Assembly: GCA_005884195.1 (NCBI GenBank)
Contig: VBBP01000053.1
Coordinates: 1-64,000, forward strand
From: Candidatus Bathyarchaeota archaeon
GTDB taxonomy: Archaea > Thermoproteota > Bathyarchaeia > 40CM-2-53-6
DNA length: 64,000 nucleotides
Direction of reading: 5' to 3'
Under the pieces are notes generated by a model that had not been told where the DNA came from, ran no database searches, and saw only the letters and a list, made by a program, of their open reading frames with translations. Position 1 is the stretch's first letter. The number at the start of each line of letters is the position of its first letter. Positions 43,737 to 53,405 of the stretch are shown in pieces. The position numbers and the translations under genes are program-made.

Positions 43737-45869
43737 TCATCCCAGTTCCTCGTTAGCGTAGATCTGGTCCGTGCCCGTTGAGTACACTAGATTGAAATTT
43801 TGGGCGATGGAAGCGGTATAGTTCTCCCTAGCCTGTATGTAGAAGGCTGAGTTGGTGCCGAACCGCAGAGTGTAGAGGTTCTGCCAGTAGCTCGTTGTTA
43901 TGATATAGCTCGCGGAACTATCTGCAGGTGTGTAGGTTAGGTTAAACCCTGGGACAGTTGGATCGGTTCCGGGCTTGACATAGCCTCCAGGCTGGTTGGC
44001 CATGTTGTTCTGTTCTAGCTTTGGCTCTCTTATCGCTCCATTCAATCCAGCATAGAACCTCCATCCATCTTCATCCGGATGAAGGAATAGCAGAGAGTGC
44101 TGTGTCTCCAATCCCGCCCCGATGTTTGAAACGTACAGGGACGAGCCGGAAATGTACTCGATAGGGTCGACCCCGTATCTCGTAATGGGAATGATTGCGG
44201 AAAATAGAACCAACATTATGATGAATCCTATCTTCAAGAACCGGAAGAGGTTAACCCCCCCTAGTGTCAGCACCGCCCTCCGCTCAAGAAGCCAGGCCGT
44301 CAGAACCACAAAAGGGAACAGAGCAAACAGGTAACTTCTCTGTAACACGTCCGTCCTGCCAAAGACAGCAATAGGTATGGTGGAGACGGCTGCGAGGAAG
44401 AGACCACCTAGAAAGAGTTCTCTCGGCTGGAGTTTCCGGAAGAGCGCAAAGTATGCAAGACCTACGGCCCATACCATTACAGAGACGCCTTGTTCTGAAA
44501 GAACTGCCAGTCCGTAGCTGTATGACGGGGTCGCAGCAACATTCAAGGTCCGTGTCGTGGCTCCGAGAGGCAGTCCTAGGAGTGATTGGAGGGCTCTATC
44601 CACAAGTGACGTCTGAACCAGGGTTCGAGCATCGATGGCGATGTCGGCCCACCAGAAGAGAATGATCCCGACAAGAACAAGGGACGGTAGGGCAAACTTC
44701 GAGACTTGCTGGTTGAACGTCTGCCTGGACCTTAGTAAGGAGAGGACTAGGAAGCCGGCCAGTCCGAGGCTAACGACCAGGGGGGTTTCCGGATGGCTGG
44801 CAACAAAGATGGGCGTTGACGCTAAGCCTAGAATCGTCCAGAGCTTTCTTCGAGGTTCATCATCTATTATCTTTACGAAGAGCAATATTGCTCCAAGATA
44901 GAGGATCAGCTCCAGGCTTTGGGGTGAGATGTGGAGCTGGAACCAAAGCCCGCTCAAGAGGACTGCTGAGGCAAGTGAGGCATATCGCGGGCTATGCGTC
45001 CTCGCAACGACGTATACGAGAAACACAACCACAAGAGATAGACCCAGAGGATAGAATCTCATCAGCTGAAAGGGGTCGATTCCAGCAACAGACACGAGTT
45101 CGCCGATGAACGCGAAGGCCCCTGGAAACTGGTGAACATACCAGTTGGGAGAGGTCGGCCATCCTTGATAGTTGAGAAGATCTAGGGCGTTTCCCGTGTG
45201 ATAGTAGGTGTCGAGGAATCTTGCGTCTTGGTACGTAAACGATGGGAGCCCGATCAGGTAGAAGGCAAGCAGGAATAGTGCGGAAAGGTCTAGTCCAGTC
45301 TGGGCTCGCCCACGAAGATTTGATCGAGTGAAGAGCAAGGCTAGTGTGGCCGCGAGCCCCCACCAGTATGTAGTCGGCAGGTGAGAATAGTAGTAGAAAC
45401 TGTTTGCTGTGAATATTGTGATCCGGAAGACTGAGGCTGTGATGAGCCAGAGTGAGATCGCTTGAGTCGAGAGTAGGAGTATTACGGCGATCGTCCTTAT
45501 CTCGACCGTTTCATAAATCGGTCTCGCTCCCGAAAACGGGGACGGCCTCTCTATTTTCGCTTCAACTTCAGGTTCTAGTTCAATTTCTTTCTTGTCGATC
45601 TGTTTGATTTTCGGCTTCCGCTTTACTCCTTCGCTTTCCAGCTGAATGATCCAGTATCCAGTGACGAGAAATAGCTCGGTGATAGCGCCCCCGACAATCC
45701 ACCTATCTAGCAGCACAAAACCGAACGGGAAGTTCTGAGCTAGCCATGCACTGAAGTACGAGTTTGAGTGACTCTCGAGGTAGATCCAGTACAATAGGAG
45801 AGTAATGATGACGCTTTGTGAAACTAGAAGTATCTCCGTTCTCCGCTTATTTGACACGTTTCTTCTCAT
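43737..45869 (-). CDS. Large multi-TM protein, GT-C/PMT-type glycosyltransferase-like
   Basis: 710 aa, about 12 TM, extracellular C-terminal domain; next to surface glycan genes. Confidence 0.55.
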   Translation of the reverse strand: MRRNVSNKRRTEILLVSQSVIITLLLYWIYLESHSNSYFSAWLAQNFPFGFVLLDRWIVGGAITELFLVTGYWIIQLESEGVKRKPKIKQIDKKEIELEPEVEAKIERPSPFSGARPIYETVEIRTIAVILLLSTQAISLWLITASVFRITIFTANSFYYYSHLPTTYWWGLAATLALLFTRSNLRGRAQTGLDLSALFLLAFYLIGLPSFTYQDARFLDTYYHTGNALDLLNYQGWPTSPNWYVHQFPGAFAFIGELVSVAGIDPFQLMRFYPLGLSLVVVFLVYVVARTHSPRYASLASAVLLSGLWFQLHISPQSLELILYLGAILLFVKIIDDEPRRKLWTILGLASTPIFVASHPETPLVVSLGLAGFLVLSLLRSRQTFNQQVSKFALPSLVLVGIILFWWADIAIDARTLVQTSLVDRALQSLLGLPLGATTRTLNVAATPSYSYGLAVLSEQGVSVMVWAVGLAYFALFRKLQPRELFLGGLFLAAVSTIPIAVFGRTDVLQRSYLFALFPFVVLTAWLLERRAVLTLGGVNLFRFLKIGFIIMLVLFSAIIPITRYGVDPIEYISGSSLYVSNIGAGLETQHSLLFLHPDEDGWRFYAGLNGAIREPKLEQNNMANQPGGYVKPGTDPTVPGFNLTYTPADSSASYIITTSYWQNLYTLRFGTNSAFYIQARENYTASIAQNFNLVYSTGTDQIYANEELG

Positions 45870-46083
45870 CCTTTCCGATCATGCAATGCGGCTCTTTAGG
45901 CGGCAGCTTGCTTCCATCTTGTTTCTCGACAAGTGAGGGCGCAGCTCTTAGGAGAAAAATCTTCAGATAGTGCAATCGCGTTATGTCCAAACTAATCTAG
46001 GGTCAGAATTATTGGTTACGGATCCAATCCGGACCGACACTACTACATCAGCGTCCGAGTTCATGACATAGGCCGACGCTGGA

Positions 46084-46770
46084 TCATTTCCAAATTGGCC
46101 TGTTCACGAGAGCAGATGCTAGTTGACGAAAGTTGAAAACCCTCATGCGCCACAGACTGGCATATGTGCCGAACAGTCTAGTTTGTCCTCTCCGAATGTC
46201 ATTTAGAGGGTCGTCGCAGATTATTCCAGCCTTTCCGACTGTTCTAACCCAGTGAGAGTCGCTGCCTGCCGTTGCAGGACGACCATTCGTCCGCGCGAGA
46301 GACACTGCTTGCACGTTGGCAAGACCTCTGTTTGTCGCGTTAAAGACTTCTATTCCATCTGTCTTTAGACATTCTTCACGGAGAGAAGGTCGAACCCGGC
46401 GTGAAAACGGATGAGATGCAATTGCAATTCCTCCCAGATCATGAATCCTCTCCACGGTCTCTTCCACACTCAGCCTCTTCGGGACGTCGGTCTCGATGCC
46501 AATCGCGAGTATGTGACCAGACTGGCTTGATATTTCGGCTCCTGGAATGACTCTGAAGTTTCTGTACTTTCGTGCCGCTTTTTTCCCTACTAGGCCTCCC
46601 ATCACGTTGTCATGGTCGGTAATTATCATGCCATAGACGCCCTTTCGAATAGCAGCCTCTATCATCTCACGTGGCGTGTTCAGTGCATCGAAACGACGTC
46701 GACGTCGGTTACTGTAAATCGTATGACAGTGAGTTTCCCACTTCAAGACAAAACGTTCCCGCTTGATCAA
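46084..46770 (-). CDS. PHP-domain metal-dependent phosphoesterase
   Basis: ETHCHTIYSN; MIITDHDNVMG; VIPGAEISS; IASHPFSRR; AGSDSHWV. Confidence 0.85.
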   Translation of the reverse strand: MIKRERFVLKWETHCHTIYSNRRRRRFDALNTPREMIEAAIRKGVYGMIITDHDNVMGGLVGKKAARKYRNFRVIPGAEISSQSGHILAIGIETDVPKRLSVEETVERIHDLGGIAIASHPFSRRVRPSLREECLKTDGIEVFNATNRGLANVQAVSLARTNGRPATAGSDSHWVRTVGKAGIICDDPLNDIRRGQTRLFGTYASLWRMRVFNFRQLASALVNRPIWK

Positions 46771-46928
46771 TTTCGTGCCGGTTAAACTGTCATTTTGATC
46801 ATTTTAGCCGGTCCGACTCTTTCAATCACGCAACTTACATGGTGCAGAAGAACAAGCAGGGTCAGGACTGCCTCCAAATCTTTCAGGATAAGATCACGGT
46901 TCCTATGGAAAGGCCGCTCATGAAAAAG

Positions 46929-48143
46929 CTAACCTGAGGAGGGGAGTGCTGGGGATTGGGAAGCCATGCGAGGCCTGGCACGAGTTTTGCGTCTGAATGC
47001 AACTAGACTAATCGCCGCTACAGCAATCACAATACCTCCAATGATAATGGTTGCTATGGGGAGCCATGCCTGATTGTTAGGGGGGATTAGGAATTCTGAC
47101 ATTGACGTTGCCTGTCCATCAGTTGTCTGATTGAATGGCTGAAGTCCCCAATTGTTCTCGATGGTTTTGAGGAAAGAGTAGTGGGAATATTGGATAGATG
47201 ACTTGTAATGAGTCTTTACGATTGGCCCTGCCCAGATGCTCGTCACATAGTCCCGGGGATATGTATGCGCACCCTCATCATATGTTATGAAGAGAGCCGC
47301 TCTCTGCGTGGTGAAGACATTACTACTGAGAATTTGGGGAACAAGTTCAGACAGATAGAGGTTTTGTTGCGTGGTAGCGTTGTTGTATGGAGAGCACAAG
47401 TCGTGTCCGTCGTCACACAGGTTTGGCGTGAGCCACATCAAGTTTGAAGCCGTTGTCGTTGAGGATAGGTCGCCGACAAACCGATCATCAGGATATCCCG
47501 TCCCAGAGTTTGCGGGCACTATTCTGGCGCAGCTGCTGGTATTGTTGATGACGTCGTTGTAGTAAACAAATGGGTCGTGCTGGCTGTCATAGTTGTTCGA
47601 TACACCGCCGTACCCGACGTAGCAGCTTCCTGCCGAACAGTTAGTTTGGGATTGGAATGCACACGATGTAGGGTAGTCTTCCATGTAGGCCTTCCAGGTC
47701 ATCCCTGCGGATTCCATTCTGTCAACAATGTTTGGCGAGGTGATTGGAAAGGGACTGATCTGTTTTCCGCAATAAGTCATAGAGGAAGGCAGTGGGCTGC
47801 AATCGCCTGGAAGGCCTTGGAGGCCATATGTTGAGCCACTGGTGAGTGCAAGGTAGTTCGGAAGACTGTCGTGTATGACCGCTGAGTAGCCCTCTGCGAG
47901 ACCATATTGATCGGCGAGTTGAGTTATGTAAGAACAGTTGCCCCTACATGCGGAGCCATATGTAGCGTCGATGCCTCGGTTCTCAAGAATTATGACAACA
48001 ACATAGTTGAAGAGCGTGCTGCTAGCGCCAGCCGTTTGAGCCGGAAGACTGACCAAAGGGCTGGTAACCGCCATGGCCAAGAGGATTAGCATGGCAACAG
48101 GTCGGTTTTGTAGCACCGGTCGTAATACCGCCAGATTATACAC
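46929..48143 (-). CDS. Secreted AcpA/phosphoesterase-family protein with C-terminal TM anchor
   Basis: FNYVVVIILENRGIDATYG; AGMTWKAYMEDYP; FITYDEGAHTYP; C-terminal TM + RRKTRAR. Confidence 0.8.
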   Translation of the reverse strand: MYNLAVLRPVLQNRPVAMLILLAMAVTSPLVSLPAQTAGASSTLFNYVVVIILENRGIDATYGSACRGNCSYITQLADQYGLAEGYSAVIHDSLPNYLALTSGSTYGLQGLPGDCSPLPSSMTYCGKQISPFPITSPNIVDRMESAGMTWKAYMEDYPTSCAFQSQTNCSAGSCYVGYGGVSNNYDSQHDPFVYYNDVINNTSSCARIVPANSGTGYPDDRFVGDLSSTTTASNLMWLTPNLCDDGHDLCSPYNNATTQQNLYLSELVPQILSSNVFTTQRAALFITYDEGAHTYPRDYVTSIWAGPIVKTHYKSSIQYSHYSFLKTIENNWGLQPFNQTTDGQATSMSEFLIPPNNQAWLPIATIIIGGIVIAVAAISLVAFRRKTRARPRMASQSPALPSSG

Positions 48144-48527
48144 GCTTCCGTTTCTGCTCCTATTCTACCTTTCGCGCCGAACTTGAGTGCTGGAGTCCAC
48201 TGATACCTTTGGCAACAGTTTGATACACTAAGAAGTCTCGCCTCTTACAACAGCCCAGACTAGGAGTCCAAAGAAAAATAGACTACAGTACAGGGTTACC
48301 TTCGATCGCAATCGGGCTCATCTTGGAACGCAGAAGGAGAACGTAGGCTGCCTGGAAAATCTTTCCTATTCAGACACACCTTCTAGAGGGTAACAGGCGG
48401 AAGCAAAGGGTAAGGTCTTAATGCCGAGAGGCTTGCCGAGTTCAGTTAGCCGAGTCGAGCGCATAGAAATCCGACGCCGACGCAAGCATATTCCTGGACG
48501 CTGGCTTTCCATGGATCTTTCACAAAG

Positions 48528-48734
48528 GTGACGGAGAGCCTTTGTCCGCGAAACTCCATCATGATTTGGTGTGGAAGAAAGATGATAGGCGAGCGAGACT
48601 GTGTTTGGTGTGGAAAGCCATGTACTCGAGTCGTTCAGGCTACTGAATCGAGGTTCGCGACATTCTGGCGCTGCGAGGACGATTATCCTAAGAGGGACGA
48701 AATCAAGAAACAGCGGAAGGCCAATTCGCATTGA
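48528..48734 (+). CDS. Small Cys-rich (Zn-finger-like) protein
   Basis: CVWCGKPCTRVVQATESRFATFWRCEDDY; likely start Met within ORF. Confidence 0.4.
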   Translation: MTESLCPRNSIMIWCGRKMIGERDCVWCGKPCTRVVQATESRFATFWRCEDDYPKRDEIKKQRKANSH

Positions 48735-48906
48735 GAAAAGTATTTTCTCCGCTCGCTCTCGCCACCATCTTCAACGTACCCTAACGGTGGCCCTAAAGTA
48801 GGCGTTTAGGCAGCAGTGACTAGGACCAGGTTTCCATTGCGCTAGCGAAGAGTCTCGGTCTGTCAGGTTTGCGAGGGCTCGATTCCAGAGAAGGACAGTG
48901 CAGCGG

Positions 48907-49104
48907 TCATTCTTTCGCCCATCCTTTCTCTATCCCCAGGGCTCTGGCCCATTTCTGAAACTCCTCAAAAGGCATTTCTTGGCGACCTTCGGCCTCTTCT
49001 TCGAGTTCAACCATGACGTCCTGAATCAGCTTGATCCAATAGGATATCCTGTGGCGTTCCCTCTGGTCTATCATCTGTTGTAACTTGGCGTAGTTGCGCA
49101 CCAA
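48907..49104 (-). CDS. Small charged helical protein
   Basis: 65 aa ORF with coding-like composition, no paralogue identified. Confidence 0.4.
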   Translation of the reverse strand: MVRNYAKLQQMIDQRERHRISYWIKLIQDVMVELEEEAEGRQEMPFEEFQKWARALGIEKGWAKE

Positions 49105-49591
49105 GAACCTGTTGACCCTTTCAACTCCTCGCCCATCCCCTATAATGCGCTTGTGTATCTCTTCTTAGCACTCCGATTTCTGCAATATTCCAAGCAGGGA
49201 AGCAAACCGGTTTCTCGGTTTGAGAGGGCGAGTTCCCGGTCCGTCTTCGTTCCTCCACTACTCGGAGAAGTTTTCAACAGAGTGTGTGATACATTCAGAA
49301 GGGAACTGACCTCAGTTCCGCAAATGGGTATGCCCCGATATATCGGATTCGGAGAACACTTAATCCCGAACATAGTTTCATGCTGACATCACTTGTGCCC
49401 ATATGTGTACGCTAAAGCTTTCTTTTTATTTCAGAGGACGCTTAACGATGCTTGTGGGGCATGATAGGCTTGAAACTGATGGTGCGTATGCGAGGGATCA
49501 ATCGCGTCAATCCTAGAAGAAAACTGAGAGCCCATGCGCCTATCCGTCGAATGAGGTTTCTTGCGAGCGGAACCTAGGGGGACAAAATCAA

Positions 49592-50161
49592 ATGGATGCG
49601 CTAGCCATACTCATCCTTGCAAATGCCCTGGCACTAATCGTAACAACTATAGCGTTCAGCCGTTCCCTGCATCGCTTGCTGAGGACTAGAAACCCCAAAC
49701 TCGCATTTTCGTTCAAGCGACGATATGCCGTTGCAATAGTGCTTGGAGGGGTGATGGTCACAGGGGTTTATGGTGCAACCCTGCTACAGCATACTTTCCC
49801 TGCTACGCCTGGTGGCAGCTCTCAAGTCATAACCACGATATGCACAACGCTAACCTTAGAGACTGTAGGCATGGTGACAAGTTTCTCGGAAAGTATGCTA
49901 TTCAATTGCGGGCTTTCAGCCGCCGCGATCACTGGTAATCGGGATGGAACGTCAACCCCAACCTTCACGCTTCCGGCAGGAGCCAACTCGCTCAGCCTGG
50001 TAAACCATATGGACAACGCGATTATCTGTGGCGGAGGAAGCAATATTGCTAGTGGTTCACCGCATGCTTTCAGCGCAACCGACTCGCTAGATTATTGCTT
50101 AACATCGAACAGCTATCCGAGCGGTGGAATAGCTTCGTTTAAAGTGACATGGAGCCAGTAG
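49592..50161 (+). CDS. Membrane-anchored extracellular protein
   Basis: Two N-terminal TMs then Ser/Thr/Gly-rich extracellular domain with 5 Cys. Confidence 0.55.
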   Translation: MDALAILILANALALIVTTIAFSRSLHRLLRTRNPKLAFSFKRRYAVAIVLGGVMVTGVYGATLLQHTFPATPGGSSQVITTICTTLTLETVGMVTSFSESMLFNCGLSAAAITGNRDGTSTPTFTLPAGANSLSLVNHMDNAIICGGGSNIASGSPHAFSATDSLDYCLTSNSYPSGGIASFKVTWSQ

Positions 50162-50162
50162 A

Positions 50163-50285
50163 ATGAACTCTGTGCGACTGGCTCTAATCGTGCTACTGTC
50201 TTTGACCGTGATACTGGCTGGGGTGGTGGTCGGTCGGACAATCCTTTTCTCTCATAACTTTCCAACTACTCCACCTGGCATATGA
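50163..50285 (+). CDS. 40-aa TM peptide resembling the anchor region of the preceding protein
   Basis: Manual translation MNSVRLALIVLLSLTVILAGVVVGRTILFSHNFPTTPPGI*; cf. LLQHTFPATPGG. Confidence 0.35.
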   Translation: MNSVRLALIVLLSLTVILAGVVVGRTILFSHNFPTTPPGI

Positions 50286-50360
50286 GCCAGGATTTGGGCG
50301 AGATCCAGAACGCTGAAGTGCGAGCCGTTGTTTACGTGAACCTAGGAAAAGGGAAAATAA

Positions 50361-50552
50361 TTGGTTCAACAGACTTCGGAGAAATCGCGGTCGTGGGTCG
50401 GCGTCATCATATTCGCGCTGGGAATTGGAGTCGTCATGGGCATCTATACGGCTGACTATCGGGTTGGGCTCATCTTCGGGTTCTTTGGCGGGCTATTAGT
50501 CGCAACAGGACTGTACATTCTAGCATCGGGGGGAAAGAGATTGAATCTGTGA
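50361..50552 (+). CDS. 63-aa two-TM protein
   Basis: Hydrophobic ORF, GTG/TTG-type start. Confidence 0.4.
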   Translation: MVQQTSEKSRSWVGVIIFALGIGVVMGIYTADYRVGLIFGFFGGLLVATGLYILASGGKRLNL

Positions 50553-50993
50553 GCCAATCAAAGCTTGAAACCCCAGATTCCTCATATGAGCCGCGCTCAA
50601 TGTGTAATTGAATATAGCCAGACACTGCGATCACCACGATGGTTGACCGTGTTGGCTCACCAGATCCATTCACCAGATCTGACTCATTGAGAAAGACCAA
50701 TGGCGCCTGAAGGAGCATTTCCCCTAATGTTCTGAGATATGCTCGTAACAGACGCTGGCGTCGCGAAGACATTGCCGCATGGACCGAAACGGTTGAACAT
50801 TCCCAGTCATAAAATCCCGCAACCCAAGGCTGGCGTGAGCCGGGGATACCCAGTTTTGACAAGAGTGCGGTAAAAAGGGTCCCTCTTTTCGAGTCGGCCT
50901 CCGATCTTTACGGTGCTCAGAGACGTTTGAGCCGCCGTTCTTCAATGCGTGGTTACGTAAAGGGAAAGAGCTCAAATCGTCCTCCTCAAGCTA

Positions 50994-53324
50994 TTGCCTC
51001 AAAGCGGGCAGGCAGGTCTTAGAAAAGAACCTGGTCTGTCAAACGACGGCCTAAATATGTTCCCAATGAAATGCCATATCAAACCAGTCCTCTTGTGCTC
51101 CCTAGGCCTGATAGGGCTGGTTGTCTTCCCACGTGTCTCATTAGTCAATCTAGTTGCCTCCCAAACTCGTGAACACGTCCCAACGACACAATATGATTCA
51201 CCGATTATTGGAGCTTCAATTGGTGGAGTTGTTCCCGCTTATGATTCCAGTCAGCTTCCGATAATCCAAGGATGGGGAGGCGTTACTTTGGACGAGGTTA
51301 CAAATGGGCAACTTCAACCCACACTTCAGAGACTAAACCAGTCAGGATACAACGGAGTACGGATAGGGTTCAGCGGAAGCGTTACACAATGCTCCTCCGG
51401 AGAGCTCGGTTCCTGGAATCCAGACTGGTTCAATCAGACCTTACAGGCTGTCCGACAGTACAACATGTGGGTTGTTCTTGACTATCACAGCTACCTGGAC
51501 CTTGTCAACAGTGCATGTCAAACAGAATGGCTGTCCTTTTGGGGTGGTGTTTTGTCAGCTAAATGGGGCTACGATAGAATCGTTTGGGAACCAATCAACG
51601 AGCCCGCAGGGTCCGTCGTCGTCTTGTCTTCAGCATACCAGGCATGGATCACTCTCGCACGAGGCCTTGGTGACAAGCACTGGATTGCGGTCGAGAATAC
51701 GATAAGCAATGATGGCTGCAATTTTGACCCGCTTTCACTTGTAAACTGCTATCCTGTCGTGACTGACCCATTGAACGAGACATTTCTATCAATCCATCCG
51801 TACTTCTTCTATGATCTCTGGTCAGGTACTAGCAACACCTACGGAAACTGTGGCCCAAGCAGCACAAATACTTGGAGCAACAGTACAGCCGAATGCGTTG
51901 CCAACATCTACAACCAAGGAATGCTTCAGGCAAGCAGCAAATATCACATGCCCATACTGGACACTGAGGGTGGAGCGGTATACTATAGCTGCAACAATGT
52001 CTGTGCCAATCCGCCAGATGCTGTCGGAACGGATGATGCCAGCTACTCGTACACAACATTCCATTTCATTCAATATCTTACCAACCTGATGCAATCCGAG
52101 AAAATGGGCTGGTTATGGTGGGAGGCAGGCGAAGGATCTTGCTGCGGGGCCCTTGATACCTGGGGAAACCTGCTCAGATTTCAACCAGTGAACCCGCCCC
52201 CGTCGCAGGACACTCCTCCGACCCTCCAAATCCCTTATGGAGAGAGCGTAAGTGTCGGGTCCACCCTTTTGTTCAAAGTCAACGCTTTCGACCCTGACAT
52301 ACCTCTTCAGAATCTAACCCTGTCGTGCTCCAACTGTCCGGTAGGAGCTGGATTCCCGAAAGCCGTCGGTCTAGGCTACGTCACTGGGAATTTCAACTGG
52401 ACGCCCAAATCTTCAGACGTAGGCCAACACAATATTACATTCTCAGTCTCTGACGGGAACAAGAGTTCGATGACGGCAATTCTGATCACTGTCTATCCGG
52501 CAAACGAGCCGCCGCACAATATTCCGCCAGTTTTGGTAATTCCTGGGAATGAAACTGTGACCGTGGCCTCAAAAGTCACATTTGCTGTAGATGCTACGGA
52601 CAATAGTGCGCCTCCGCAAACGCTCGTCCTGACCTGTTTTGACTGTGCTTCCTTAGACGCCACATTCTCCGCGGTAACGGGTACCTCACCGGTCATAGGG
52701 ACCTTCGACTGGGGTCCAAGCAGCCAGCGAGTTCCTGGAATGTATCATGTCCATTTCGGAGTTACTGACGGAATCAATGCGACCGTAGCAGTCGTTCCAA
52801 TAACGATAGTCAAGGCGTACATCGGATTGACGGCGTCAGTATATCCAAGGAACACTACCCTTGGACTCACACCAGCGTCTGTTTCCGACAACGCGATTCT
52901 GGCTGGTGGTTTCAATCCAACGGGAGCAATCACGTTTCTTGTCTTTTTTTCCAATGCAAGTTGTACGGGGATTCCGCTATTCTCGTCGACTGTGCTCGTA
53001 AGTGGGGAGGGTAACTACGCCTCAAAACCGTTTACGCCTCAAGCTCCGGGAACGTACCAGTGGGAGACTTCGTACACCGGGGACTTGAACAACTTTCCCG
53101 CCGAAACTCAATGCGGCCACGCTAGCGAGATCGCGACAGTTAAGTCAGCTACTCCTACACCACAGCCGCCTCCATCCAACCAGTCTAACCCATCACCCGA
53201 GTTCTCGTTTCTTGCAGCACCAATCTTTTGGCTCGCGATCGGCGGAGTCGCCGGGATAGTGGTGATAGCGGGGACGATTGTCTTGAGAAACAGGACCAAA
53301 GTGAAACTATCTATGCTGGCTTGA
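50994..53324 (+). CDS. GH5-like cellulase with cadherin/Ig-like repeats and C-terminal TM anchor
   Basis: GYNGVRIGFSG; VVLDYHSY; IVWEPINEPAG; LSIHPYF; PILDTEGG; repeated TPPTLQIPYGESVSVGST / IPPVLVIPGNETVTVASK domains; TM + RNRTKVK. Confidence 0.8.
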   Translation: MPQSGQAGLRKEPGLSNDGLNMFPMKCHIKPVLLCSLGLIGLVVFPRVSLVNLVASQTREHVPTTQYDSPIIGASIGGVVPAYDSSQLPIIQGWGGVTLDEVTNGQLQPTLQRLNQSGYNGVRIGFSGSVTQCSSGELGSWNPDWFNQTLQAVRQYNMWVVLDYHSYLDLVNSACQTEWLSFWGGVLSAKWGYDRIVWEPINEPAGSVVVLSSAYQAWITLARGLGDKHWIAVENTISNDGCNFDPLSLVNCYPVVTDPLNETFLSIHPYFFYDLWSGTSNTYGNCGPSSTNTWSNSTAECVANIYNQGMLQASSKYHMPILDTEGGAVYYSCNNVCANPPDAVGTDDASYSYTTFHFIQYLTNLMQSEKMGWLWWEAGEGSCCGALDTWGNLLRFQPVNPPPSQDTPPTLQIPYGESVSVGSTLLFKVNAFDPDIPLQNLTLSCSNCPVGAGFPKAVGLGYVTGNFNWTPKSSDVGQHNITFSVSDGNKSSMTAILITVYPANEPPHNIPPVLVIPGNETVTVASKVTFAVDATDNSAPPQTLVLTCFDCASLDATFSAVTGTSPVIGTFDWGPSSQRVPGMYHVHFGVTDGINATVAVVPITIVKAYIGLTASVYPRNTTLGLTPASVSDNAILAGGFNPTGAITFLVFFSNASCTGIPLFSSTVLVSGEGNYASKPFTPQAPGTYQWETSYTGDLNNFPAETQCGHASEIATVKSATPTPQPPPSNQSNPSPEFSFLAAPIFWLAIGGVAGIVVIAGTIVLRNRTKVKLSMLA

Positions 53325-53405
53325 CTGTTCCACAATTTCCGGGTCGTAAGATCTTCTGAGAAGTGAAGACTCGAGTTGGCACGACGGAGTCCGCGACCTT
53401 CAGAA

